The notes under the pieces: model-generated
The model's input: only the letters and a program-made list of their open reading frames with translations
Database searches by the model: none
Told to the model about the DNA's origin: nothing
Program-made: the position numbers and the translations under genes
DNA from: Ohtaekwangia koreensis
Lineage (GTDB): Bacteria > Bacteroidota > Bacteroidia > Cytophagales > Cyclobacteriaceae
Length of the DNA stretch: 64,000 nt
NCBI RefSeq assembly: GCF_900167975.1
Contig: NZ_FUZU01000004.1
Coordinates: 806,001-870,000, forward strand
Reading direction: 5' to 3'
Part shown: piece by piece, positions 28,939 to 38,900 of the stretch
How the letters are laid out: each line of letters opens with the position of its first letter
Numbering within the stretch: the stretch's first letter is position 1

Positions 28939-29574
28939 CTATACTATAAAATTTTCTACTCTCAAATCGTAATCATCAGAAGGTGTACATATATAACAGA
29001 TATATTCCGGAATTTCTATTTCTCTGAAAAAACCGGTCATTGATGTGTTTTCAATTCTCCCAACATTATTATGTATAGCTACCTGGTTCAGCGGAATTTG
29101 CAATCCAAAGCCGTAAGCCTTCAATAAACTTTCCTTTTTTGTCCAGAAATCAAAAAATGTTTTTTCAGGGTCATTTGCCGATGTAATTATACCCCAATCA
29201 GTAGAAGAGAATAATTCGCTATACTCCCTCCATTCGAAACTTCTGATTTTTTCAACGTCTACTCCTATAGCGCGCTGGTTCGAAAATACCGCTACAACTT
29301 TATCCTCTGAATGAGAAACGTTAAAGTCTACAGCAGCAGAAAGTTGCAATTTACCATAAGGGCCGCGATGTAAAGTTTGTAGTATATCTTCACCAAGATT
29401 TGCTTCGATCAATAAGCGTTGTAACATTAAACGTCCGATAATACTTGGAAACTTTTTATCCAAAAAGTGGTAGTCATCATCACCCAAAAAATGTATATTT
29501 AATTTATTGCTGGCAGATTCCAAGTTCGTTGTTCTTGCTACCTCCGATACCGTCGAAATCAAAACTCTGACCAT
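28939..29574 (-). CDS. Sfp-type 4'-phosphopantetheinyl transferase
   Basis: A 211-residue cytoplasmic enzyme of the Sfp/AcpT superfamily. The three family motifs are present: FNVSHSEDK near 102, IGVDVEKI near 121 (metal-binding Asp and Glu) and FWTKKESLLKAYGFG near 165. It moves the phosphopantetheine arm of CoA to a carrier-protein serine. The only carrier seen in the window is the ACP of the large synthase 1.3 kb upstream, Ser1262, on the same strand, so it is the likely activating enzyme. The genes between them include one on the opposite strand, so it must have its own promoter. Confidence 0.88.
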   Translation of the reverse strand: MVRVLISTVSEVARTTNLESASNKLNIHFLGDDDYHFLDKKFPSIIGRLMLQRLLIEANLGEDILQTLHRGPYGKLQLSAAVDFNVSHSEDKVVAVFSNQRAIGVDVEKIRSFEWREYSELFSSTDWGIITSANDPEKTFFDFWTKKESLLKAYGFGLQIPLNQVAIHNNVGRIENTSMTGFFREIEIPEYICYICTPSDDYDLRVENFIV

Positions 29575-29839
29575 GCAATGTCGCTTATATGTAATAAATA
29601 TACTTGATCTCTAAAAACTTGTCGCGCCTATAAAGGTAATGGTTTGCATAGTGCCGTAAAATTGTAGTATAGCATTACCGTTGTTTTTTCGGATTGAAAT
29701 GAATTTGCATAAAACACGAACTGAAAAAAAGTTGATTTTTATTTTATCAGTGTAACATTTTCAATGTTTAAGGTTAATATATATTCTTAGAATACCCCAA
29801 ATTGTAAAGACATTCAACACTATTAAAGTTTTAAAAATT

Positions 29840-30262
29840 ATGAAAAAGGAATTTAAAAGACCTAACGGTAAAGAAATTTACGTCACTATTACTTTCGAAA
29901 AGGCAAACGATCTGGTCTATGTTGACTGGAATGGTTTCCTTACCGTAGATCAGGTAAAAGCAGGTTCTGAAGAATTGCTGAAGATCATTAAAGAAGTTAA
30001 ATGCAATAAAGTTCTGGTAGATAACCGTAAAGTTTCAGGTCCATGGCAGGCAGCGAACGAGTGGTATCAAACGGATTGGAATCCACGTGCTGCGAAAGAA
30101 GGACTCTCTGATATGGCAGTAATTATGTCAGACAACATTTTCACACAGCTCTCGTTGCAAGGTTTTACAAAAGCTACGAAAGGCGCGTATACCGTGGCCA
30201 TTTTTAACTCTGAGCCTGACGCAAGAAAGTGGTTGAAGGAACAGGTTGCTGTAGCAAAATAG
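29840..30262 (+). CDS. STAS-like (SpoIIAA/SEC14-type) protein
   Basis: A 140-residue soluble protein. The pattern of a beta-strand carrying YVDWNGFLTVDQVKAG, a helix (EELLKIIKEVKCNKVLVDNR), a strand around VSGPW, and TVAIFNSEPDARKWL near the end fits the STAS/SpoIIAA-like family that is frequent in Bacteroidetes, where its role is generally unknown. It is the only plus-strand gene between the transferase and lipocalin-like genes, preceded by 265 bp holding an imperfect palindrome (29782-29794) and followed by a strong terminator. Its closeness to the polyketide synthase may be chance. Confidence 0.6.
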   Translation: MKKEFKRPNGKEIYVTITFEKANDLVYVDWNGFLTVDQVKAGSEELLKIIKEVKCNKVLVDNRKVSGPWQAANEWYQTDWNPRAAKEGLSDMAVIMSDNIFTQLSLQGFTKATKGAYTVAIFNSEPDARKWLKEQVAVAK

Positions 30263-30282
30263 ATTTTAAATTCAACTATATA

Positions 30283-30331
30283 CATCTCTGAAATCCTGCC
30301 GGAAGGCAATGAATTTCAGAGATGTTTTTTT
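30283..30331 (+). terminator. Terminator after the STAS-like gene
   Basis: Perfect 12-bp arms (CATCTCTGAAAT with ATTTCAGAGATG) and seven T residues directly behind. It also sits at the end of the convergent lipocalin-like gene and may serve both. Confidence 0.85.
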
Positions 30332-30767
30332 ATGCTCTCTTCCAGGTAACGTTGAATAGAATTTTCTTTCCCTGTGCATGTATAGGAGGCGTGCTCAGCG
30401 TGAGATATTCTCCTTCAATCTTGCCATATCTGATTTCATCGTGGCCAACCCAATTGGGGAACAAGCTTCCTTCCACTTCATGAATTAACTCCCCCGGAGT
30501 CCGCTCGTAATATTTACCCCAATACGCAGCGTAACTAAGATATGCATCTTTAATTTCTTCGGCAGTGCCGCCTGTTAAGGATTCGGAAACGAAATTGCCA
30601 CGTCCGCTCTTCATTAATTGGGCATTCATATATCCACTGGCATCATAAGTTAAAATGCCAACAGGGTTCTCACCAAAAAAATCAACAGGCTCGTTGTCGC
30701 CATCCAGGTATTTCCACGATATAAGTTTCCAGGTTCCTATAATTTTTTCTTTTACGGATTCTTTCAT
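30330..30767 (-). CDS. Lipocalin-like domain protein next to the polyketide synthase
   Basis: A 145-residue soluble protein with the pattern of the lipocalin-like (Lipocalin_5) family: IIGTWKLISWKYLD at residues 9-22, NPVGILTYDASGYMNAQLM near 35, GELIHEVEGSLFPNW near 92 and LTLSTPP near 123. The fold is a small beta-barrel. Such domains are often found near polyketide or other secondary-metabolite genes, where binding or cyclisation of a hydrophobic product has been considered; that is context, not proof. It begins 106 bp after the polyketide synthase stop codon with an 18-bp inverted repeat between, so it could be the second gene of that unit. Confidence 0.7.
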   Translation of the reverse strand: MKESVKEKIIGTWKLISWKYLDGDNEPVDFFGENPVGILTYDASGYMNAQLMKSGRGNFVSESLTGGTAEEIKDAYLSYAAYWGKYYERTPGELIHEVEGSLFPNWVGHDEIRYGKIEGEYLTLSTPPIHAQGKKILFNVTWKRA

Positions 30768-30802
30768 TTAATATTCTTTAGCAGTGAAACATGAATGCGT
30801 TA

Positions 30803-30851
30803 AATACAAAGTATACATGTAGTGATTACCACCACATGTATACTTTGTATT
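30803..30851. repeat. 18-bp inverted repeat between synthase and lipocalin-like gene
   Basis: Perfect arms AATACAAAGTATACATGT and ACATGTATACTTTGTATT around a 13-nt loop, 22 bp beyond the synthase stop codon. It is AT-rich and lacks a T-run on the minus strand. It may be an attenuator or mRNA-stabilising hairpin, or an operator for the downstream gene. Confidence 0.7.
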
Positions 30852-30873
30852 ACGTCAGGATTAAGAAACTAAA

Positions 30874-33800
30874 TTATAAAAGAGTTTTAACAGTTTGAAG
30901 CGTCTTGCTATAGATCTCTTCTTGCACCAGTTGTGCTACAAACACTGCGTCTTGTTCGATATAGCGGTGTCCGCCTGAACGATTTATAAGTTTAAAAGAA
31001 GCAGCCGTTTCTTTTTCCCACTCTTCCATCTGATGTCTCTTCACGCGTTCATCTTCATTTCCGTGAATAGCAACAATCGGAATGTCTAATGGCTCTTCTC
31101 TAACAAACTCATAGTGATACAGGAACTGCAAGTCGGCACGCAGTATATTAATAAGAAGACTCTGGATCTCCACATCACCAATGTTATTGATATCAAGGTG
31201 TGGATACATCTGAACAAGTTCTTCGTTGGACAACGTATAGTCTACCTGTTTTTTATCGTACGCACCAAGTCCGGAAGTTGACGAAATGAAAAGCGTTTCC
31301 GGTAAGGCAATTTTCCTTCTGCGTAACTCGCGACTAATTTCATATGCGATCATACCGCCCATACTGTGACCTAGGAATATATAGGGCTTATCCAGTAAAC
31401 CTGTAATCAAAGGCATGATGTCGGACATAAAGGTTTTGAAATCCACATACGGAGTTTCTTCCATCCTTCTACCTCTTCCTGGCATTTCTACAAGTACGAG
31501 CTCGGCTGTTGATTCATCGAGAAGATTTTCCCAACCATTAAAGAGCGATGCACTTCCTCCGGCATCATGAAAACAGAATACACGGAAAGACGCTTTCGGA
31601 TTTGGTTTCGGAATAGTAAACCAGTTATTGGCGTTGTTCTTTGGTTGTATAGTAGTTTCAGTGTGTCCATGAATCTCTGCCGCCAGAACATCCTTCAGGT
31701 AAGAAGAATAATCTTGTATACTAGGATGCGACCAGAACATGCCTACCGGTAATTTAATCAATAACTCTTTCTCCAGGAGATTACGGAGTTGTACAGCCAT
31801 CAATGAATCAACTCCCATGCCTTTAAAGGTCATCGTATTTTTGATCCGATTCGGAGAGATCTTAATTACCTTCGATACATGATGTATGATCATCTGCTCA
31901 AGCACGTGCTGCTTTTCATTCTCAGCTTTTATCGTTGCATAGTTTTCAAGGAAAACAAAACCTTCTTTCTTCTGACCGTTACTATTTGCCTTGGCTGCTT
32001 TTCGTTCAGCAATACCTTGCAAACCCGTAATGCTCATCACCGGAGTGTTATCAAAATTAGAGATGGTTATATCTGCACTGAACTGCCATGTATTTGAATT
32101 CTTCTCATGCTTCACCAACGGATGGAATACAAGGAAGCCTCTTAACTCACGACTATAATTTACAGCAGCATGCAACATTATACTGTCGATTTTATCGAAC
32201 CGTACATCCAGGAAGTTACCCTCTTCAAGTATACTGGTAAGCTGTCCATATATAGGTTGGAAGAAGCTACTCATCAGGGCCGGATGTATTTTATACTTAC
32301 TTGCCGTAAGATGAACATTCGGGTCAGCCTTGATAGAGAACAATACATTCGGGAAAGGTCTGCTTCCAACTTTATCCAAACCGGTTAATTGCTGGAAGTG
32401 CTTGCCGTAATTAAATCCGATAGAGCGGAGTAAATTATAGTATGTGATACCTTCGGTATATGCAGGTGCGTGATATTCTATTTGATCGAATATCTCTGGA
32501 ACGTGTACGGTTTCCTTTGTCACGCGAATGTTTCCTTGTGCAAGCTGGATCCATCCTGATTCCCGGTCTTCTTTTTTAAAGATATATACCTGGCCCTTTT
32601 GATTTTCATTGATCGTCAATTTAACCTGTATATCTACACGTCCGTTGTCAGACAATGTTATATAGCGGGTAAAATCAAGATCTTCTATGCGTACGGGCAC
32701 ATCGTTGAATATTTCGGCAACCGCCTCCAATACGATTTCAATATAGCACGACATCGGAAGTTCCACCCGATCCTGAACGAGACGTTCGCGCAAGTATGGG
32801 AATTTGTTCAGGCTCACAGCCGATTCCCAATAATATGTATTCGCGATGTTAGCCAGATTAATTTTACTTCCTAGCAATGGATACTTTGCTGTTACATCCT
32901 TTATAGTCTCAAGTTCTTTTGAAAGATCTTCTATCTCAAACCTCTCGCGCTGGAAAGGGTACAACGGAAGTGTAGCATCCGGTGCCTTACTTGTTCCATA
33001 GTATATCTTCCAGTTAACCGGATATCCTTTGCTATAAAGATCACCCAAGTTCTTAAGCATGGCTTCGAGCTCAGGATTATCACGCTGTAGTGATGCAAGG
33101 GTAATGATCTTCTTACGATTATACTCTGCACACTCGTTTACTGCGTTTACCAGTACCGGATGCGGATTCGCTTCTATAAATATAGTATGCTCGTCCTTTA
33201 ATAGGGTTTCAAGTACGGATGCAAATTGTACAGTACCCCTCAGGTTATTTACCCAATAGTCTGCACCCATTTCCGAGCCTTGCATTACTTTATTATATAC
33301 CGTAGATACAAATGGTATCGTAATTTCCTGTGGTACTATATCTTTCAATTCCTGACGCAGTGGTTCTTTCAACGGGTCCATCTGTGGACTGTGTGAAGCT
33401 ACATCTACTTTTACAAGCCTGCAGAATAATCCTTTTGCTTCGAGTTGTACCAATACTTCATCGATGGAGGCTTTATCACCTGCCAATACCGTTGATTTAT
33501 GACTGTTGTTAACCGCTACAGAAAGTTTACCTCCATATGTAGCGGCCACTTTCTCCGCATCCTGACGGCTTAGTTCTGTTACGGCCATTGCTCCGCCAGT
33601 ACCGCTTACCGTTTTCATCAGGCGACTACGTTCGCAAATAATTCTTGCTGCATCTTCAAGTTTCAGTGCTCCTGAAATATAGGCAGCGGCTACTTCACCC
33701 ATGCTATGTCCGACAACGGCTTGTGGTTGTATACCCCACGACATCCATAGCTTGGCAAGCGCAATTTGCATCGCGCATATAGCAGGTTGAATAACGTTGA

Positions 33801-35589
33801 TCTCGGTGAGGCGACTAGTCTCTGGTGTAGCATTGATCTGATCAATCAACGACCAGTCTGTAAACGGACGAAAAGCTGTATCACATGCAAATATAGTATC
33901 TCTGAAAACTTTCTCTTTTACCAGGAGTTCGCGTCCCATGCCTAACCATTGTGCACCTTGTCCCGGGAATACAAAAACAATTTTTGCTTTGTCAGATATA
34001 GGTTTACTTGGTATTACCTCTGATTCGTCTTCAATGAAATTTTTCAGATTGGATAACATCTGCTCAGGTGTGCTTCCTGTAAACAGCATGCGGTGGTCAA
34101 ACTCAGGCTTACGCAGCGCTGTGGCGATGCATATAGCTTTAAAAGATTCGTCATCGCCTTGCTCAATTTCTTTTGCATATGCCCGTGCATAGTCTTTTAA
34201 TGCCTGCGATGATTTCGCGGAAAGTGGCAAGCAATATATTTCAGGAGTAGCTATAGTCTCTGTGGATTGTTTCTTAACCGGACGATATTCTTCCAGTGCT
34301 ACGTGTGCATTCGTTCCTCCCCAGCCAAATGAATTTACTCCGGCTTTAAATGTTTCTCCATTGTTTACCGGCCACGCAGTTAAATCTTTTTGAACTTCGA
34401 GTTGTAATTCCTCGAATGGAATATTCGGATTTGGATTATTAAAGTTCAGGTTCGGAGGTAACGTTTTGTGTTGCATGGCGAGCACAACTTTAACAAGCCC
34501 TGCTATACCAGCCGTTGCTTCTGTATGGCCGATGTTTGTTTTTACGGAACCTATACGAAGTTTATTTCCGGTTCTGCCTTTTCCAAAGAACTGTCCTATC
34601 GCAATCGCTTCGTTCGGGTCGCCCAGCTTTGTTCCGGTGCCGTGAGCCTCTATATAATGTACGTCATGCGGATCTATACCAGAGTTGGTATATACTTTCT
34701 CGAAGAGTGATATCTGACCTTCCGTGCTGGTGGCAGGAAGTGTATCGTTGAATCCATTGTTATTAACCGCTGTGCCGCGGATTACTGCATATATCTTATC
34801 ACCATCGCGTTCAGCATCCGACAATCTCTTTAATAACAGAACGCCACCACCTTCACCACGAACAAAACCATCCGCGTCTTTATCAAATGTACTACACTTG
34901 CCTTTCAGGGATAAACCTCCAAACTGTGTAAGCTCTATATATTTGTCAGGATCAAGAATATGGTTTATACCGCCTACCACAGACATTTCCGATTCGCTGC
35001 TCAGCAGATTCTGACAAGCCATATGCAGCGCCACCAAAGAGGCAGAGCAACCAGTGTCAATCACCAGGCTTGGTCCGGTAAATCCCAATGCAAACGAAAC
35101 GCGGTTAGCCACTACGTTGGATGACATGCCGACAGCGGAGTGCAATGTAGCCTTGGCATTTTTTGCTTTCCGATAGTGTTCGAAGTCTGTCCAGATGTTA
35201 CCGACAAAAACGCTTACGTTTTTTCCTTTTACTTCATTGAATGGTAACGTTGAATTCTCAATCGCTTCCCATGCAAGTTCCAACATCAATTTTTGAGATG
35301 GACTCATCTCGCTGGCCTCCGCGGGAGATATATTAAAGAATAATGGATCGAAGTCGTGAATGTTGGATAACAGCGATGCGTGACGTTGATGTGTTTTGCG
35401 ATCTGCGTGTGGATCCGGATCGTAATATTTGTCTGCATCCCAACGCTCCTTGGGTATTTCTGCTATAGTATCTTTTCCGTTTTTAAGGAGTTCCCAGAAT
35501 TCCTGGAGAGAATTTGAATTCGGAAAGCGGCAAGACATTCCAATAATAGCGATTGATTCTTGGTCGGGAGAGTTTTTCGGAGATTTCAT
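30874..35589 (-). CDS. Type I polyketide synthase, KS-AT-DH*-ACP-TE
   Basis: A 1571-residue single-chain synthase. Ketosynthase (about 10-440): Cys181 in DTGCSASL, EAHGTGT and NIGHTEA supply the catalytic triad. Acyltransferase (about 540-850): Ser629 in GHSMGE; VASH suggests malonyl rather than methylmalonyl, tentatively. A dehydratase-like double-hotdog fold (about 905-1190) has Arg936 where the catalytic His belongs and Ser1107 for the Asp in HPALMS, so it is probably inactive or a shaping domain. ACP: Ser1262 in GVDSL. Thioesterase (about 1330-1560): Ser1409 in GHSMGG, His in GGHRYIE. No ketoreductase, enoylreductase or methyltransferase is seen. It would act iteratively or on a foreign starter to make an unreduced product. 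Neighbouring Sfp-type transferase and lipocalin-like genes fit. Confidence 0.9.
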   Translation of the reverse strand: MKSPKNSPDQESIAIIGMSCRFPNSNSLQEFWELLKNGKDTIAEIPKERWDADKYYDPDPHADRKTHQRHASLLSNIHDFDPLFFNISPAEASEMSPSQKLMLELAWEAIENSTLPFNEVKGKNVSVFVGNIWTDFEHYRKAKNAKATLHSAVGMSSNVVANRVSFALGFTGPSLVIDTGCSASLVALHMACQNLLSSESEMSVVGGINHILDPDKYIELTQFGGLSLKGKCSTFDKDADGFVRGEGGGVLLLKRLSDAERDGDKIYAVIRGTAVNNNGFNDTLPATSTEGQISLFEKVYTNSGIDPHDVHYIEAHGTGTKLGDPNEAIAIGQFFGKGRTGNKLRIGSVKTNIGHTEATAGIAGLVKVVLAMQHKTLPPNLNFNNPNPNIPFEELQLEVQKDLTAWPVNNGETFKAGVNSFGWGGTNAHVALEEYRPVKKQSTETIATPEIYCLPLSAKSSQALKDYARAYAKEIEQGDDESFKAICIATALRKPEFDHRMLFTGSTPEQMLSNLKNFIEDESEVIPSKPISDKAKIVFVFPGQGAQWLGMGRELLVKEKVFRDTIFACDTAFRPFTDWSLIDQINATPETSRLTEINVIQPAICAMQIALAKLWMSWGIQPQAVVGHSMGEVAAAYISGALKLEDAARIICERSRLMKTVSGTGGAMAVTELSRQDAEKVAATYGGKLSVAVNNSHKSTVLAGDKASIDEVLVQLEAKGLFCRLVKVDVASHSPQMDPLKEPLRQELKDIVPQEITIPFVSTVYNKVMQGSEMGADYWVNNLRGTVQFASVLETLLKDEHTIFIEANPHPVLVNAVNECAEYNRKKIITLASLQRDNPELEAMLKNLGDLYSKGYPVNWKIYYGTSKAPDATLPLYPFQRERFEIEDLSKELETIKDVTAKYPLLGSKINLANIANTYYWESAVSLNKFPYLRERLVQDRVELPMSCYIEIVLEAVAEIFNDVPVRIEDLDFTRYITLSDNGRVDIQVKLTINENQKGQVYIFKKEDRESGWIQLAQGNIRVTKETVHVPEIFDQIEYHAPAYTEGITYYNLLRSIGFNYGKHFQQLTGLDKVGSRPFPNVLFSIKADPNVHLTASKYKIHPALMSSFFQPIYGQLTSILEEGNFLDVRFDKIDSIMLHAAVNYSRELRGFLVFHPLVKHEKNSNTWQFSADITISNFDNTPVMSITGLQGIAERKAAKANSNGQKKEGFVFLENYATIKAENEKQHVLEQMIIHHVSKVIKISPNRIKNTMTFKGMGVDSLMAVQLRNLLEKELLIKLPVGMFWSHPSIQDYSSYLKDVLAAEIHGHTETTIQPKNNANNWFTIPKPNPKASFRVFCFHDAGGSASLFNGWENLLDESTAELVLVEMPGRGRRMEETPYVDFKTFMSDIMPLITGLLDKPYIFLGHSMGGMIAYEISRELRRRKIALPETLFISSTSGLGAYDKKQVDYTLSNEELVQMYPHLDINNIGDVEIQSLLINILRADLQFLYHYEFVREEPLDIPIVAIHGNEDERVKRHQMEEWEKETAASFKLINRSGGHRYIEQDAVFVAQLVQEEIYSKTLQTVKTLL

Positions 35590-35618
35590 AAAACTGGTTT
35601 TTTATTTGGGTGGTACAA

Positions 35619-35626
35619 CAAATTTA
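35619..35626 (-). promoter_or_regulatory. Likely -7 box of the polyketide synthase gene
   Basis: The reverse strand reads TAAATTTG, matching TAnnTTTG, 29 bp ahead of the start codon; no convincing -33 box. The rest of the 330-bp gap to the sensor gene holds no coding sequence. Confidence 0.45.
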
Positions 35627-35876
35627 TTCAACCCTATACTTACAGACCGTTTAATAAAGTGGAAAAGCTTACTTTGAGAAGGTTTTAATTGAAATCGTTT
35701 CCAGAAAAAACATAAATAAAAAGTTTCTGCTACATAACAGCGTACGTATGCATATAGTACGGTTTCATCTATACATGTAAAAAATAGAAAAGCGGAAGGA
35801 TATACTACTAAATTTTGTTTTCAGGTATAATCTTACATTCACGATATATGAAATATCGGTTACTTACTTTGCAAGT

Positions 35877-35920
35877 ACTATACTTTATAAAAAGTATACT
35901 TTCATCAGTTAAAGTATAGT
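35877..35920 (-). terminator. Nested palindromes after the hybrid sensor gene
   Basis: Arms ACTATACTTT (35877-35886) and AAAGTATAGT (35911-35920) enclose a perfect 12-bp palindrome AAAGTATACTTT (35891-35902). It starts 1 bp past the stop codon of the sensor gene and probably ends its transcript. The core AAAGTATAC is also part of the inverted repeat at 30803-30851 on the other side of the synthase. Confidence 0.55.
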
Positions 35921-35921
35921 A

Positions 35922-38900
35922 TCATTTCTTGATTCGTCTCTCGGCTGCGTATGCAGAAGGCAACATTTTATACTCTTCCTTAAAGTATTTAGTGAAGTAC
36001 TTAGGGTTATTGAAACCAACTTTATAGGCTATTTCTGAAACCGTAAGCTGACTTTTCTCCAGCATTTGTGCGGCCTGCTGCAGGCGGATCACGCGGATAA
36101 ATTCCAGCGGACTCTTTCCCGTTAGCGCCAACAGTTTCTTATAAAGGTGTACACGGCTCATACCGAGCTCACGACTCAGGTCTTCTACAGAAAAATTAGT
36201 ATCCGATATATTATCCTCCACGCACTTGATTGCACGCTCAATAAGTTTCTCGTCCAGTGAAGTTATGTTCACATGACTCGCCTTTATCTCAATCTGTTTT
36301 CTGAAGTCTTTCTGGAATGATTCGCGTTTCTGAATCAGATTTCGAATACGCGATTGGAGAATTTCAAAATTGAAGGGCTTGGTAATATAGTCATCCGCGC
36401 CAATTTCGAAGCCCTCCATCTTTTGTTCCTCGGTAGTACGCGCGGTAAGCAGAATTACCGGGATGTGCGACACACGTGTATCATTCCTTACTTTACGACA
36501 AAGTTCAATGCCGTTCATCTCCGGCATCATCACATCACTCACAATCAGGTCAGGCAATGCAGAGAGTGCCTGGTTCCATCCTTCTTTTCCGTTTCGGGCT
36601 TCTATAATTCTATAGTGTAGGCGAAGGTTATCCTTCAGGTAAAAACGGAAATCTTCGTTATCCTCTACTAATAAGAGTGTAGGAGCTTCCGATTGCTGGC
36701 TTTCGTCCCATACAGGAGCAACGTCTTCATTCACAACTGATGCTGTTTCATGTATAGTTACACTCTTCACTGGAATGGATACCGTGAAACAGCTTCCTTT
36801 GCCTACTTCACTTTCAACGGTGATATAGCCCTCGTGTACGCGCACAAACTCTTTGGTGATCGATAATCCTATACCACTGCCCTGGTTAACCATGCTGGCG
36901 GGCAGATCGCTTTGAAAGAAGCGTTCAAATATTTTTTCCTGTTTATCCGGTGATATACCGATGCCGGTGTCAATCACTTTTATTTCCAGCCACTTTCCTT
37001 CGGCTTGCTGAAATTCATTTACGAGTACAGAAACGCTGCCATGTTCGGGTGTAAATTTGAAAGCGTTCGACAGAAGATTGAAAAGAATCTTCTCAAGTTT
37101 ATCCTGATCAAATATAGTCTCAAGTGACTCCAGAGACGATTTGAAATCAAGCTTGATATCCTTTTTCTCTGACATATCAGAAAACGAAAAAGTTGTTTCG
37201 CTGATAAATTTGATAATGTCGCCCTCGAATGGATTGAATTTTATTTCCTGTACTTCAAGCTTTCTGAAATCGAGCAACTGGTTTACAAGATTTAACAATC
37301 GCCTGGCATTGCGATGAATGAGTTGAAACTGTGTGCGCTGATCATCACTGGCCGCCTTCATCAGTTTTTCAACTGGTGTAAGGATTAATGTGAGCGGCGT
37401 TCGAAACTCGTGACTCACGTTTGTAAAAAACTTGAGCTTCATCATGTCAAGTTCGTGCATCCGTTGTGCTTCCTGGCGCTCTTGTTCAATTATAAACTTG
37501 AGCCGCTCACGCTGTTGTATAAGCCGTCTGGTAATCAGCAACGCTGCCATCAGCAGGCATATATATACTACAAATGCAGCTCTCGTTTTCCAAAACGGCG
37601 GAAGGATTGTAATCTTCATAGACGTCCCGGCTTCGTTCCACACGTCATCGTTGTTGGACGCCTTCACGCGAAGTATATATTCACCAGGGTCAAGATTCGT
37701 AAAGGTTACGCGCCTGGAGTTTCCATCCGTTGCAAGCCACTCTTTGTTAAATCCCTCCAGCTTGTATTTATAGCGACTCTTCTCCGGAAGAAAAAAGTTC
37801 AAGGATGCAAATTCTATTGAGAAAACATTATCGCTATAGGAAAGTCGTATTTCCTTTGTGTGCGTGATGGCTTTTTCAAGGATTACATTTCCCTTTATCT
37901 CTTCTCCTATCTTTACTTCTTTGTTGAAAATCTGCAAGCCGGTAAAATGCACCACCGGTTTTTTATCGTTCATCCGGATATCGCCCGGTTTGAATATATT
38001 AAAACCGTTTGGACCACCGAAGATAAGTTTGCCTTCACGTGTTCTATAGGCTGCAGCCTCGTTGAATAATTTTCCCTGTAAACCATCTGACTCATCGTAA
38101 TTTCTAAAGCGAAATGAAGCAATGGTGCCGTCTGCATTTCGTCTAATAGTTAAATGGGACAATCCTTGTGGTGTGCCCATCCAAAGATTACCGCTACCAT
38201 CCTGTAGCAATGTAAGTACGGTGTTATGAGGCAAGCCATCTTCCTGACGAAGTACCCTAAATGTTTTCTTCTGCTTGTCAAAGAGATTTAGTCCTTCTTT
38301 TGTACCAACCCACAATGTACCATGCCCATCATCCAACATTGTAAAAACATTGTTATGCGCGAGGCTGTTTGGATTATTTACATCATTTAAATATTGCGTG
38401 AAGGTTCCCGATTTACGATCATAGAAATCAAGACCATACCCGGTGCCCATCCATAAATTCTTATCGGCATCTTCAACGATAGCCGTTACATAAGTAGAGT
38501 GAACAGAATTGACAGCGCCTGATGGATAGTGTATAAAAGAATTCGTGCTCCGGTCAAAGCGATCAGCCCCTGCGCGTAATGTTCCAATCCAAAGTTGTCG
38601 TTCAGAGTCCTCAAAAATATCCCAGATGTTGTCCTCACTTATACTCTTTGGATCTGTTGAATGCCGATAGTGTATAAACTTTTTTCCGTCAAAGCTATTT
38701 AACCCTGCGTAGTATGTTCCGATCCAAAGCTTTTTATAACTATCAAAAAGGGTACTTACAATTACATTGCCGCTTATGCTATTCGGGTTTCGGGGGTCAT
38801 GCGTATATTGTCGGAAGCGATCATTTTTCGGATCGTATTGTATCAAGCCCCCCCCATTCGTTCCTATCCATATATTACCATCATCGTCTTCGGCGAAAGA

